Origin: Dendrophyllia cribrosa
Taxonomy: Eukaryota > Cnidaria > Anthozoa > Scleractinia > Dendrophylliidae
Length of the DNA stretch: 64,000 nt
Assembly: GCA_024195265.1 (NCBI GenBank)
Contig: JAJLRJ010000006.1
Location: 12,899,139 to 12,963,138 of the forward strand
Direction of reading: 5' to 3'
Positions 52,801 through 63,194 of this stretch are shown here, in pieces. Each line of letters opens with the position of its first letter. Position 1 is the stretch's first letter. Both the position numbers and the translations under genes were made by a program. Under the pieces are notes generated by a model. It ran no database searches. It was not told the DNA's origin and was given only the letters and a program-made list of their open reading frames with translations.

Positions 52801-55800
52801 CAGCTGCTTGGAAATTCTTAAAAACTCCGCTTCTTCGGTTCTGAGTTCCGAAGCGGAAGAAATATCGTCCCGCATTGATAAAAACGTATGAAGTTCCTCG
52901 AAGGAAGATTTTATCCTTTAAAGCTCTTCGTTTTTCAATAAAGCGTCTTCTGAGCATTCTTTTTTAAAGCTTTCTCTTTCCATTTTGAATATTTTAAATG
53001 TGTGTTCTTACTCCGATAAGACCTGATAAGATGAAACTACGGTTTTGAAGCACTTGCGCGACGTCGTACGCGCATGTTGGACGACGTCATACACGTGACT
53101 GAATTTATATACGCCATGAATTTGGACATTTTTCTTCTTAATCCTCAGAAGATAGAGAACGTGTAATTATTGAAAAATAACTTCGTTAAGAGTCATGCCT
53201 TATTTTCTTATTAATTTCTTTTAGTTTATTGTCAAAGGGTGGAACAACACAGGATATTTCAGCAGCGTTCTTTTGCAACGGCATGGCTAGTTTTAACGTG
53301 GCTATGCCTTTCGTTTACACCACACCTCACAATCACAAGCCGAGATAATCACAAGCAAAAGAAAAATGGTGTGTGAACCGGCGTGAGAAAAACATAAGCA
53401 CAAGCACTTGTGCTAGCTTATTTCGCTAGTGCTTGATGTACTTGTGCTAAAATAAACACAAACACAATAACCCAACAACACTGGGTGTGCGTATGTCCCT
53501 AAGCTTGGATTTCACAACTGGGAACCGTCGTTTTAACAAAAATGACAACACTGCGCTTGGATATGTGGCATGTGCTTCTGCTTCTCGAACAAACGAGAAC
53601 CAGGCTCTAGAGACCTCTAATAAAATCGCATGGTTCGTTTTGAAAAAGTTCTCAAAAGTGGAGCGTTTGAAAAACGATACGGTTTAAGCACCGTATACAC
53701 ACCGAAACAGCGTCATTTTAACACTGACCGCCTTATTCGATCGAAAAGCGTTGTTTTTAATTATTTCAAATAAAGTTTAAGCAAATTATTTTTGTACTGA
53801 GAGTAAAGGCATAATTCAACAAAAGCCTCATTACATGTTAGTGATAAGGCTTTTCCTAAAAAAAACCACTGACTTTTCCATATAAATAACCATCTTCTAG
53901 TAAATACGTTTGCTCCGGAAAGGCGGTCGCTTTTGAGTTATCAAATAAAGTTGAAGTTATCGTAAGCGACCACCCGCTCGGGATTTCGAATAAGTGGTCA
54001 TAACTAGGACTGGAAGCTGTTCGTCTACGGGAATTTGCAACATGCCAAAGGGGTTAACTGAGAATATGAACGGAGTTTCGCGATGTGGTCACTGAAGGTG
54101 ACCACAAGGTGGTAGCTTTGGTCAGGGCTTCCCTTAATTACCAGCAATCTTAAGTATAGAGGACGAATGTCTTTGCTATAACATCTACAAATGATTAGAC
54201 CTTCAAGTGGCTCTGATAACCACTAGAAATGGCGACCCCATCTCCAATGGGGACGTAAAAGAACCAGTATCATACATACATTCATTGATGGGTTGGGTGG
54301 AAGAGAAGAGATCTATACTACGTCGATCAACAATGGACCGATAATGGGCTGCCTGGGGCGCCTTTATGAGCTGACGCCGATCTCGCTTGCAAAAAGAAAA
54401 ACAACAAACAAGTAAAGCGTAATGATAGGATCATGTGACATACGCATAAGCGGAAGTATAATAATTTGAGGCAAGTGAAAACGACCCATGACATTAGCAT
54501 AAGATTGATCCTTTTGCTTATGCTTACGCTTATGCTTATACTTATACTTAGGTCGGGTCCGTTTTCACTGGACATAAACGCTGTTATGCTTAAATGCTTA
54601 AAAATATAATCCTAATTTTATGCTTCCGTTTATGCTTGCCGTATTTATTCGATTAAGCGCCCAACCTCGAATAAGCGCCCACCCTGTAGGCAGGAAAAGT
54701 TAATAAGCGCCCAGCCTCGAATAAGCGCCCACTCCATCCCTCAAGCAGGCAGCACCAGAGATTTCGCTAATTGACCTTTGTGACAATGAGATTGAAATTG
54801 ACTAAGTACTACTAAGAGACTTCCCCGAAGACCGAGTTTTCCGAAGTATTTTAAAGAAACTTTCAATGAACCGGTTAAAATTCTGCTTTGGTTTTGTTAT
54901 TATTTATTGTTTTGTTGCAAAATAAACTTACTACTTGCTGCAAATGGTGAAAATTTAATAAGCGCCCAGCCTCGATTAAGCGCCCACCTCGAATAAGCGC
55001 CCACTCTCAAGGTCCAAAAATTTAATAAGCGCCCAGGGCGCTTAATCGAATAAATACGGTATGTCACTAGTGAAAACCTGAGGCTTAAGTATCATTCATT
55101 CATTCATTCATTGATTAATATTGAATATGATTTGACCTTATGATGGACCAGTGATCGCTCAGTTGTTGTTTGCCGCACTTACGAAATGTAGTCATATAGG
55201 GGGTTTCGACTATATATATGTTGCAGTTAATTTTTTATTTCAGGTAATTTTTGTTTTTCCTTTGTTTCAAATTCATTAGCATATATTACCATACCCAAAA
55301 ACAATGGAAAAATAAAAATTACCTGAGATAAAAAATTAACTACAACATATTTATCTGATATTATTCTCCTTAGGTGTGCAACTCTGCGAAAATCTCATAC
55401 ACCTATCCTCAGGTAAAAGATTTAAGTAGAAAGTTTGCCTCAGCCCTAAGCAAAAGAGGGATCGTCAAAGGCGATGTGGTAGCCATCCTAACCCCAAATG
55501 TTCCTGAGTTTGCAATTGTATTTCTTGGGGTTCTTCAAGTCGGAGGGATTGTGACAGGTGTCAATCCTCACTTCACATGTCACGAACTGGCCAATCAGCT
55601 AAAAGAAGCCAATGCGAAATGCATCATTGCTAGTAACCAGTTGGCGCACCGGGCAAAAAAAGCAGCACAGGAACTAAATATAGATCACCTGTTCGTTATC
55701 GGCGATGATGATGAATGTGAGTTGGTCTCAGACCTTCTCAAAGAAGATGAGTCGTGTTTTCCACGCGTCACGCTGAACCCGAAACAGGACTTAGCCATCC

Positions 55801-56544
55801 TTCCATTTTCCCTTGGAAAGAGTGGCCTACCCAAGGGTGTCATGACAACACATTATAATTTGGTCTCCCTTGGTTGCTTGGCGAGCGCTGAGGGATTCCT
55901 TGATTTTACAGGGAATTCTAAAATCTTAATCACGGTACCATTTTACGGTGCTTTTGGGATGATTGCTGTTTTGTCTTTGGGCCTTCACTGTGGAAGCACC
56001 TTAATCTCCGTGCCAAGATTTGAACACAACAAGCTTTTTCACCTCTTGCAAGATTATAAGGTAAGGGTAGTATTGAAAATCACACGAACTTGAGTAATGG
56101 TCACAAGTGTTGTTACAAATCAAGGAAAACATTTTGATTAACTAAGGAACTCTTTGAAACTGATTTTGGTCCAAATTCAGAAAATCTTCGAAAAACATCG
56201 GATTTACTTAGGACATCTTCGAGAGTCTCTCGAAAGGCGTGATTTGGCCGTCGGAGTTTTTCGGAAAACCGCGGTTGACATACGTCAGTATCTGATGCCA
56301 TGGACACATCAGTGTTAACATAAACATATATTTTTGAGAGGTCCTTTTTCACCAATTCTAATTTTGCAGGTGACCCATTTTGTTACAGAGGCGTCAATTG
56401 TGCATTTAATGTCCAAACATCCAGCGATCGAAAATTACGACTTGACATCACTAACACAGATAATATCAAGCGCTTCTTCGTTAAGCGAGGAGACGTCAAG
56501 AGATGTGATGAAACGTATACCGCAACTGAGGAGAGTTAATCAAT
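49713..56544 (+). CDS. 4-coumarate--CoA ligase-like acyl-CoA synthetase, first three exons (partial)
   Basis: Exons 49713-49817, 55374-56060 and 56370-56544 join in phase to 322 codons plus one base. The family (ANL superfamily) activates carboxylates with ATP, then forms the CoA thioester; animal members are often peroxisomal or cytosolic. Visible features: the N-terminal YPDVRIP and LSWPDFVF; YTYPQVKDLSRKFASAL (about 43-60); LTPNVPEFAIVFLGVLQVGG (about 76-95); the AMP-binding loop SLGKSGLPKGVMTTHYNLVS (about 181-200); and SSASSLSEE (about 295-303). The loop departs from the usual S-S/T-G-T-T-G-x-P-K-G, and the usual FFHIYG reads FYGAFG. Either may reduce activity. The C-terminal half is missing because the third donor is followed by a CTT tract and a BEL/Pao element reaching the window edge. 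Confidence 0.9.
49818..50406. other. First part of acyl-CoA synthetase intron 1
   Basis: AT-rich, no recognised element or exon. Confidence 0.5.
50407..50944. mobile_element. Family A TTAA MITE interrupted by a ~312-bp insertion
   Basis: The left part (TTAA at 50407-50410) and right part (to TTAA at 50941-50944) together make a family A copy. The interrupting segment 50539-50850 is flanked by ATGGTCAAA at 50530-50538 and 50851-50859, a perfect 9-bp duplication. Confidence 0.78.
51355..51620. repeat. Dispersed repeat with GC-rich palindrome
   Basis: The first ~70 bp are the reverse of about 6650-6720. Then GCGGAGCTCTCGCGGGCC and GGGCCCGCTCGCGGAGCT form a compact palindrome (51422-51463). Confidence 0.6.
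51621..54638. other. Remainder of intron 1, diverged repeats only
   Basis: No exon found. Notable items are CACAAGCACTTGTGCT near 53402 and repeated TTATGCTTA/CATAAGC steps at 54430-54630 with GTGAAAACGACCC/GGGTCCGTTTTCAC arms. These look like eroded MITEs. Confidence 0.45.
54639..55059. mobile_element. 421-bp MITE with AAGCGCCC repeats
   Basis: Perfect 24-bp inverted ends (54639-54662, 55036-55059) beginning CCGTATTTATTCGATTAAGC. Inside are about seven direct copies of AATAAGCGCCCA near both ends. Confidence 0.88.
55374..56060 (+). CDS. Acyl-CoA synthetase exon 2
   Basis: 229 codons, acceptor CCTTAG|G, donor AAG|GTAAGG, phase 0 to 0. Carries the AMP-binding signature region. Confidence 0.93.
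56370..56544 (+). CDS. Acyl-CoA synthetase exon 3
   Basis: Acceptor TTGCAG|G, donor AAT|GTAAGT, ending in phase 1. It encodes THFVTEASIVHLMSKHPAIE through the SSASSLSEE turn. The next exon, expected to carry YGMTE, is not in the window. Confidence 0.92.
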
Positions 56545-56574
56545 GTAAGTAGATTTATTGCACATAAACTATCT

Positions 56575-56942
56575 TCTTCATACTTGTTCCTCTTCTCGTT
56601 CTTCTCTTCTCTTCTTTCGTCCGCTTCTCCCTCGTTCCTCCTCTCCTTCTTCTCCTCCTTCTCCTTCTTCTCCTTCGTCTCCTTCTTCTCCTTCTTCTCC
56701 TTCTTCTCCTTCTTCTCCTTCTTCTCCTTCTCCTTCTTCTCCTTCTCCTTCTTCTTCTCCTTCTCCTCCTTCTTCTCCTTCTCCCCCTTTCTTCTCCTTC
56801 TTCTCTTTCTTCTCCTTCTTCTCCTTCTCCTCCTCCTCCTCCTCCTCCTCCTTCTTCTTCTTCTTCTTCTTCTTCTTCTTCTTCTTCTTCTTCTTCTTCT
56901 TCTTCTTCTTCTTCTTCTTCTTCTTCTTCTTCTTCTTCTTCT
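56575..56942 (+). repeat. Long (CTT)n polypyrimidine tract
   Basis: About 370 bp of almost pure C/T, grading from interrupted TTCTCC units to over 100 bp of (CTT)n. The long Ser, Phe and Glu/Arg frames here are low-complexity artefacts. It starts ~30 bp after the exon 3 donor. Confidence 0.95.
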
Positions 56943-57164
56943 TGCCTTTGTCCGAAATTCAAATATGTAAATCAGGTTGCATTATGCAAATTAGGTCGGA
57001 AAGTAAGTCACGTGATATGTAAAAGAGAGAGACCTCGTGGTTCAAAACATGGCGGAGACGTTCTGACTTTTGTGTAGACTCAAGGTGGTTTATTAAATCA
57101 AGGAAGTGTTAAACTTGTGAATTTTATTTGGTGTACCGGGTAAAAACGTTTCCCACACCAAAAG

Positions 57165-57183
57165 TGGCGACCCTGCCAGGACT
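57165..57183 (+). other. Candidate primer-binding site of the BEL/Pao element
   Basis: TGGCGACCCTGCCAGGACT starts with TGG just after the presumed LTR end, as expected for pairing with a tRNA 3' CCA. The complement resembles a tRNA-Arg 3' end; not confirmed. Confidence 0.55.
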
Positions 57184-57240
57184 AAACAGAACGGAACTAG
57201 ATTCAAACGGATAAACAGCTTTCAACTCATCATCGAGCGC

Positions 57241-58808
57241 GTGGAAATTTATACAAACATGGTAGAACTCGCAGAACAGCGCTACACGAAGGAACTTAAC
57301 AGAGCAACCTACTACGTCAATGAGATCAAGGAAACGGTCGATTTCGGTGTGAAAGAGGACGTATCATCAGCTTACGAGAAAATATGTGATATCAGCAAAA
57401 CCGTGGAAGCTTCGGCAAATCTTGTCAAGGACGCCATGCAGACGCAGATGTGAAGGGCTGGTCAGATGCTCACAAGGAGGATTTAGTACCTATACACGAA
57501 TTGAGAAGGAGACTTAAGGATGAATTGAGAGAATTGGAAAAACAAGAGCTGCACAAACGGGAGGAGGATTGGTTCAAGAAGAAGATTGAGCTCGAAATGG
57601 AATTGGAAAAGAAGAAGGCTGAGCAACAAGAGGCCAAACCTCAAGCAGTGAAGTTGCAGAAGTACACCATATCACCATTCAAGGGGGATTGCAAGGACTG
57701 GCTTAGATTCTGGAATCAGTTTGTTGTGGAAGTGGACAGCTCAAAGATTTCTGAGATAAGTAAATTTAATTACTTACTTGAATTAGTCGAAGGGGAACCG
57801 AAAGATCACATTCTGGGGCTGCCGCACACCCCTGAAGGCTATAATGAAGCCAAGAAAATTCTAGAACTAACCTTTGGAAAGGACATTAAGGTCCATAAGG
57901 CCTTAATCAAGGATTTGGAAGCCTTGCCAAACATCACCAGTACGCACAAAATCAAAGAAATACATGAGTTTCACACACAGTTGTCCAAAACAGTTCGAAC
58001 CTTAGCAACAATGAAGAAACTGGAGGGTGCCCAAAGTTATGTGTACAGCATAATGGATAAATTGGGTCCTGTTAGAGAGGTTATGGCTCAAAAGGATGAT
58101 AACTGGGAAGAATGGGGACTTGAGGAGCTAGTTGACAATCTAAGAAAGTACACAGACCGAAACCCCTTATCCTTAGTGGAATCCGGCCCACCCACAACAA
58201 GTGATACTGTACCTGGGAACCAAGACGGTCGCCCAAAAAGAGAAGACAAATTGCTGATGTTTGGGGGAACCCCAAAGCAGTCACAAGGGCTTCCACCCTG
58301 TGTTTACTGTGGTTTAAAGAACCATCGTAGCAGTGATTGTACCAAGGTCTTAGATATTGCCAGCAGAAAGGAGCATTTAACAAGGAACAGGTTGTGTTTC
58401 AATTGTGCCCGGCCTGGGCATGTGGCTTCCAAATGTAAATCACGAGGGTGTGGGAAGTGCAATGGGAGGCACCATACCTCTGTTTGTAACAAGATGAAGA
58501 GCACACTTTTTCACCAACCCAACCCTGGGTCTTCAGGCAGGTCGGAGCGGTTTTATGGTGTGGTGGATACCCAAACTACTTTGCATGCAACTGTCATCGC
58601 TAAGATTAATGGAGTACAGGCTCGAATCATGTTGGATAGTGGAGCTGGAAGCTCTTACATCAGCTCAAATTTACTCACTGAACTGAACCTGAAACCATAC
58701 AAAACTGAAAGAAGGATTATTGAGCAAATGTACGGAACAGTCAACAGGGATGTTGAGATCTTTAAGGTCAATGTTGAGTCAAATGTTGTTGAAGAATTGC
58801 AGAATTGA
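57241..58808 (+). pseudogene. BEL/Pao gag and protease region
   Basis: An initial frame (57241-57453, helical) breaks near 57448 and continues in another frame to 58808. Residues from 57450: coiled-coil, Lys/Glu-rich (about 15-65); a Gag core with SPFKGDCKDWLRFWNQF (about 75-91); zinc knuckles CVYCGLKNHRSSDC (about 284) and CFNCARPGHVASKC, then CGKCNGRHHTSVC; and an aspartic protease site MLDSGAGSSYIS (about 394). The protease is cut off at 58808 by a stop and frame change. Confidence 0.88.
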
Positions 58809-59116
58809 AGAAAGCCAATCATCGAATAAGGAGACTAAACTTTACTGAAGAAACAGTAACAGATGATAACCTGCCAGTGCATGTTATCCTGGGGGCTGCA
58901 GATATACAGCGGATTAAAACAACCGAGCCTGCTGTTCTGGGCAAACATCCAGACACTGATCCAGGAGCAGAGTTCACTATGCTGGGTTGGACAATCACAG
59001 GAAAGTCAATGTTGTCTGGAACTGAGACTGAGAAGGGTTTCTTTTTTAAGTCAAGCCAAGACGAATTCAAACAGATGTGTTCGCAGGAAGTCCTAGGGCT
59101 AACAGATGCCTGTTGA
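58805..59116 (+). pseudogene. BEL/Pao segment between protease and RT
   Basis: Frame-shifted continuation with LPVHVILGAADIQRIKT and EFTMLGWTITGKS, typical of the region before RT in Pao elements. It ends at a stop, with RT in another frame. Confidence 0.8.
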
Positions 59117-59915
59117 GCAAGGTTTGTTCCATGAAGATTTCAAAAATCAGCTGCAACGCTTGGATGATGGAACATATGTAACACGGTTACCATGGAAGTC
59201 ACATCAGCCAGCCTCCTTGCCACCGAACAAAGGACTGACCTTAAAAAGGTTGCAAAGCACTACCCGAAAGCTGGAAAGGATGCAGAAACTTGAAGAGTAT
59301 CACGCAGTTATGGAACAACAATTGAAAGAAGGGATCTTGGAGCTGGTACCTGAAGTACCCTCAGGGGAGGTAATTCACTACATCCCACATCAAGCGGTGA
59401 TAAGAGAAGAAGCACAGTCCACAAAAATGAGGATAGTGTACGATTGCTCCGCAAAACAAAACCCACAGTCACCATCATTGAATGACTGTCTGGAGGTTGG
59501 CCCACCCTTACAACCAGCAATCTTTGACATCCTGCTAAGAAACAGAATGAAACCTTTCTGCATCACCGGGGACATACAGAAAGCTTTTCTACAAATCAAA
59601 ATCAGTCCGGAGGATAGAGATGCCCTTCGACTATTGTGGTATGACAACTTAAAAGAAAGGAACATTGTCCAATACCGCTTCACAAGAGTAATTTTCGGGT
59701 CGGGTCCAAGTCCATACATCCTGGGTGCTACACTCGAGAAACACATTGGCCAGTATGAAGAAAAGTACCCCAAGACTGTAAATGAGTTGCTTCAAAATAC
59801 CTATGTAGATGATGTTCAATCTGGTGGTGATGGAAAGGAACAGTTACTGAATTTCAACGGAGGCAACGCAAATCATGAACGAAGGTGGATTTCAGCTACA
59901 CAAGTGGCACTGTAA
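59106..59915 (+). pseudogene. BEL/Pao reverse transcriptase region
   Basis: It contains MRIVYDCSAKQNPQSPSLND, FCITGDIQKAFLQIKI and the active-site YVDD (59802-59813). The frame is lost near 59855, where the downstream sequence continues in another frame. Confidence 0.9.
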
Positions 59916-60897
59916 CATTCCAGAAATTGAGAATCAGAGTACAAGTGAAGAAGAACCTCAGGAGAATTCAACATACGCCAAGTTAGCAGTTGGAACTCAG
60001 CCAAATGAATCAAAAATCTTAGGAGTCCCATGGAACAAGGTAGAAGACACATTTTCTATTAACTTTGCAAAGACCTTAAATGGTGTTGAGGAGGGCTCAG
60101 TGACAAAGAGAAAGATGTTGTCTGCTATCAACAGTATCTTTGACCTACTTGGAATTTCTGCACCTGTTGCTATCGTTGGGAAGATACTGTACAGTGAAGT
60201 TTGCTTGAGAAATCTGAGGTGGGATGAAGAAGTACCAGATGACATAAGGAAACCGTGGGCTAAGTGGCTAAATGATATGAAGCACTGTCCTTATGTAAGC
60301 ATTCCCCGCAGTGTAGTGAGTGTTGGCTTGACCAGAGTGAACTTGCATGGGTTCTCAGATGCCAGCAAGTTGGCTGTTTCAGTAGCTGTGTATGCTGTAA
60401 CGACTCACACCGCCACACCAGTTCAACAGAGGCTGCTTGTAGCAAAGTCAAGGATAGCACCGAAAGATCAGTCAATTCCCCGCTTAGAACTTGTTGCAGC
60501 ACATACCCTAAGCAGATTGATGCACCATATAAAGGAAGTCTTCAAAGATGAGCGCATTGAGGAGTATCACTGCTGGGTCGACAGTACGACGGTGCTTTAT
60601 TGGATCAAAGGGCAAGGAACTTGGTCCCAATTTGTTCGTAACAGAACCAAGGCTATCCAGGAAAAGAAGTATTTACAATGGCATCATGTACCTACTGCTG
60701 ACAACCCTAGTGATCAAGGAAGCCGTGGCGTGGCCCCAAGCAAAATGGGGGAGTTGTGGTTTCGAGGGCCAAAGTGGCTTAGTACTCAAGAAGAATGGCC
60801 AGATCAACCTGAAGTGACAGAGAGCCCAGAGAATTACAAGGAAATAGTCAAACCTAAGGTCGAAAAACAGCTCTTAGTTAAAGTGCCTATGAAATGA
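59875..60897 (+). pseudogene. BEL/Pao connection and RNase H-like region
   Basis: It includes KILGVPWNKVEDTF, SIFDLLGISAPV, HGFSDASKLAVSVAVYAVTT and HCWVDSTTVLYWIKG, characteristic of Pao pol C-terminal to RT. The true frame ends at the TTAA at 60878; the last codons belong to the inserted transposon. Confidence 0.88.
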
Positions 60898-62778
60898 ATT
60901 TTTTTTCTTCGTTTTTCATTAGTTTATTATGTCCAAAGAACGAAAACAATAATCATTTCCCGAGGAAAAGAAAGAAAATCGGTTTTTTAGCCCCTCGAAG
61001 ATGCGTCACTTCGGTTGAAAAGTGGCTCCAATTTTTGGAGAGCCTGGGGGCGAGTGGGCGTGCGTGATGACGTAAATTACGTAAATAGTATGACACATTG
61101 GTTTGTTTACGCTATAATTCCCTTGGAATCCTTTAGCGTGATGGTCATTTTGCCAACGTTTTTGGCTGTACAAATGTCAGACAGCGCCAAATTTGTTTTT
61201 TTACAGTCCTCTGAAGGTGAAGAGGATCAGTTTCGGATCACTCTTGATCAACTGAAATGATCGTGTCCACTGTAGTTTTGCCGTAGCGAGACGAACCGAC
61301 TGTGCCGCTTGAGCGAAGGAAGTGAACATGAAGAAGACGGACTTTGATCATTTAGATTATTGAACGTGAAAGGTATACATTTCAGTAGCACAGCGTCTCA
61401 GTGGTTCGCCAGTTGAGTTGTAAGCTTATTGAACGCAGACGCGTTTTTGTTATTTCTTTTTAGTGGCTCGTTGACTAGCGTTTATCGAACGCGAACGATA
61501 TATTTGTAGTACAAACAATCATGATATTAGCGCATTAGCCAGGATTAGCGACTCGGCCGGTCGTCTCTGAAGTTCATTGATCGCGCGTGGAGGTTATGAA
61601 CTTATTTTATCGGCTTGGCAATTCGCTCGTCTACTTAAAGTTCTTTTTTCAATGCGAAGGATATGTCTTGGCGGCTTGCTAGTTGAAAGTTTCTAAATTA
61701 TACTGATATGTTATGCATATCCGAGGTGGTGTTTTTCAGGCGGCTTGCTGAATTGAATGTGAATGGTGTATTTTTAGCGGCAAGGTGCCTTGATAGCGTA
61801 TTTTTTTATTTATTTATTCAAAATGTTTTAACTCAAGTATATACGTAATAATTATGCTTCTTAGTTCAGTGTCTTGCCAGCGATTGATCGTTTCTGGAAA
61901 TTTTAACCACTTGGCGGCTTGTAAGTGAGTTCAAAGTATCGTGTTTACATTTATGTCTGATTTATATTTCATTGTATAAAAATTGATCTGATCGAACACG
62001 CAATGATTCAGCGATGTATTTTGTTTCGAATAGCATTTGTACGTGTAGGTTTTTGATAGATGTTCCGTAGAATAGACGCCTTCCAGTGAACACTTGCGTC
62101 GCTGCACTTTGAATTTTATAATTTGGAATACCGTATAAACATTTATATTACTCGCCAGTCAGTGCCGATCGAGTCAGTATATTTTTGTAGGCCTCACTGA
62201 CTTCGACGGCTCTCCAGTCGAGCCGAGGCTTGAAGGAACTTCCAAACAGGATATGGATTGGAAAAATTATGCTTGATTAAACGGCCTCACCGGCCGGAAT
62301 GTTATTTTCTTTTGCAAAATAATATTAATCTTAACAATATGCGCTTTCATTGAAAACAACATCGCTTGACGTACCCTTTCCGATGTCGACGAACAAATTT
62401 CGTGTATTTCGCCGGCCTATTTTCCTCTGGAGCAAAATAAAGCTTTGTTACACCCTCTGTTATCGAAGAATTCTAATATCTCGTATGTTTGAGGCCGCTC
62501 GCCACATAATATTGGTCCACCTCTAGCGACGTCTCTTATCAGCTCTCTTGTTCTCTATATTCCCGCAGCAGTTTGTACAACTATTTACGTCACAGTGTAA
62601 TATGACACTGGTTTTGGCCGCGCACAAATTGGAGCCACTTTTTAGCGCCAACAACCTAACTTTGAGACCATAAAAAAAGTATTTCGCATTGTCCCTAACA
62701 CTTTAAACCTTTTATTCCAAGGTCTAAAAAGGTGAAACTTTCAATACATCAAAAAATAAATTTCATTTCATAGGCACT
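60882..62778. mobile_element. 1.9-kb TTAA-targeting DNA transposon inside pol
   Basis: Flanked by TTAA (60878-60881, 62779-62782). Inverted ends AGTGCCTATGAAATGAA; subterminal similarity extends about 200 bp (GTGGCTCCAATTT and TATGACAC motifs near both ends). Removing it and one TTAA leaves the pol frame in phase. Contains an 81-codon frame at 61015-61260 of unknown function; no transposase seen, so non-autonomous. The TTAA suggests piggyBac or Kolobok type. Confidence 0.9.
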
Positions 62779-62783
62779 TTAAA

Positions 62784-63194
62784 ACAAAGGAAGAAATGAA
62801 TGAGACCAGAGACACTCTTCTGAGCAAGTATGCGTCATACTGGAAACTTCTGTGGGTCACTGCATTTGTAAAGCGATTTATCCACAACTGCAGAAACCAC
62901 ACGAAGTGCAAAGGCCCACTAATGACCGAAGAGCTCCAGGCAGCAGAGAAGTTCTGGATCATTCAAGCACAGACCACAGTGTCCAAGACAGATGTGGGAC
63001 TAAGGGAGGACGAAAAAGGAATATTGAGATGTGTTGGTAGAGTCCCCCATTATCATCCAATCTTTCTACCACGAAACAGCAAGTTGGCTTCCATGATGGT
63101 TCAGCAAGTCCACGAGCAGACGCTACATGGGGGAGTTTCAACTACCATGTGTCATATGAGAGAGAAGTATTGGATACCAAAGCTGATGCGCTAA
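62784..63194 (+). pseudogene. BEL/Pao integrase N-terminal region
   Basis: It encodes LLWVTAFVKRFIHNCR, MTEELQAAEKFWI and the zinc-binding-like H...H region VHEQTLHGGVSTTMCHMREK, then stops. The integrase core continues in another frame, consistent with loss of one base near 63186. Confidence 0.85.

Noticed and set aside
56555..57022. Long open frames of Ser, Phe/Leu or Glu/Arg in the CTT tract
   Set aside because: Pure low-complexity translation of a microsatellite on both strands; no start context or domain.
61015..61260. 81-codon gene inside the TTAA transposon
   Set aside because: Spans the subterminal repeat region and has no recognisable domain; noted only as part of the element.
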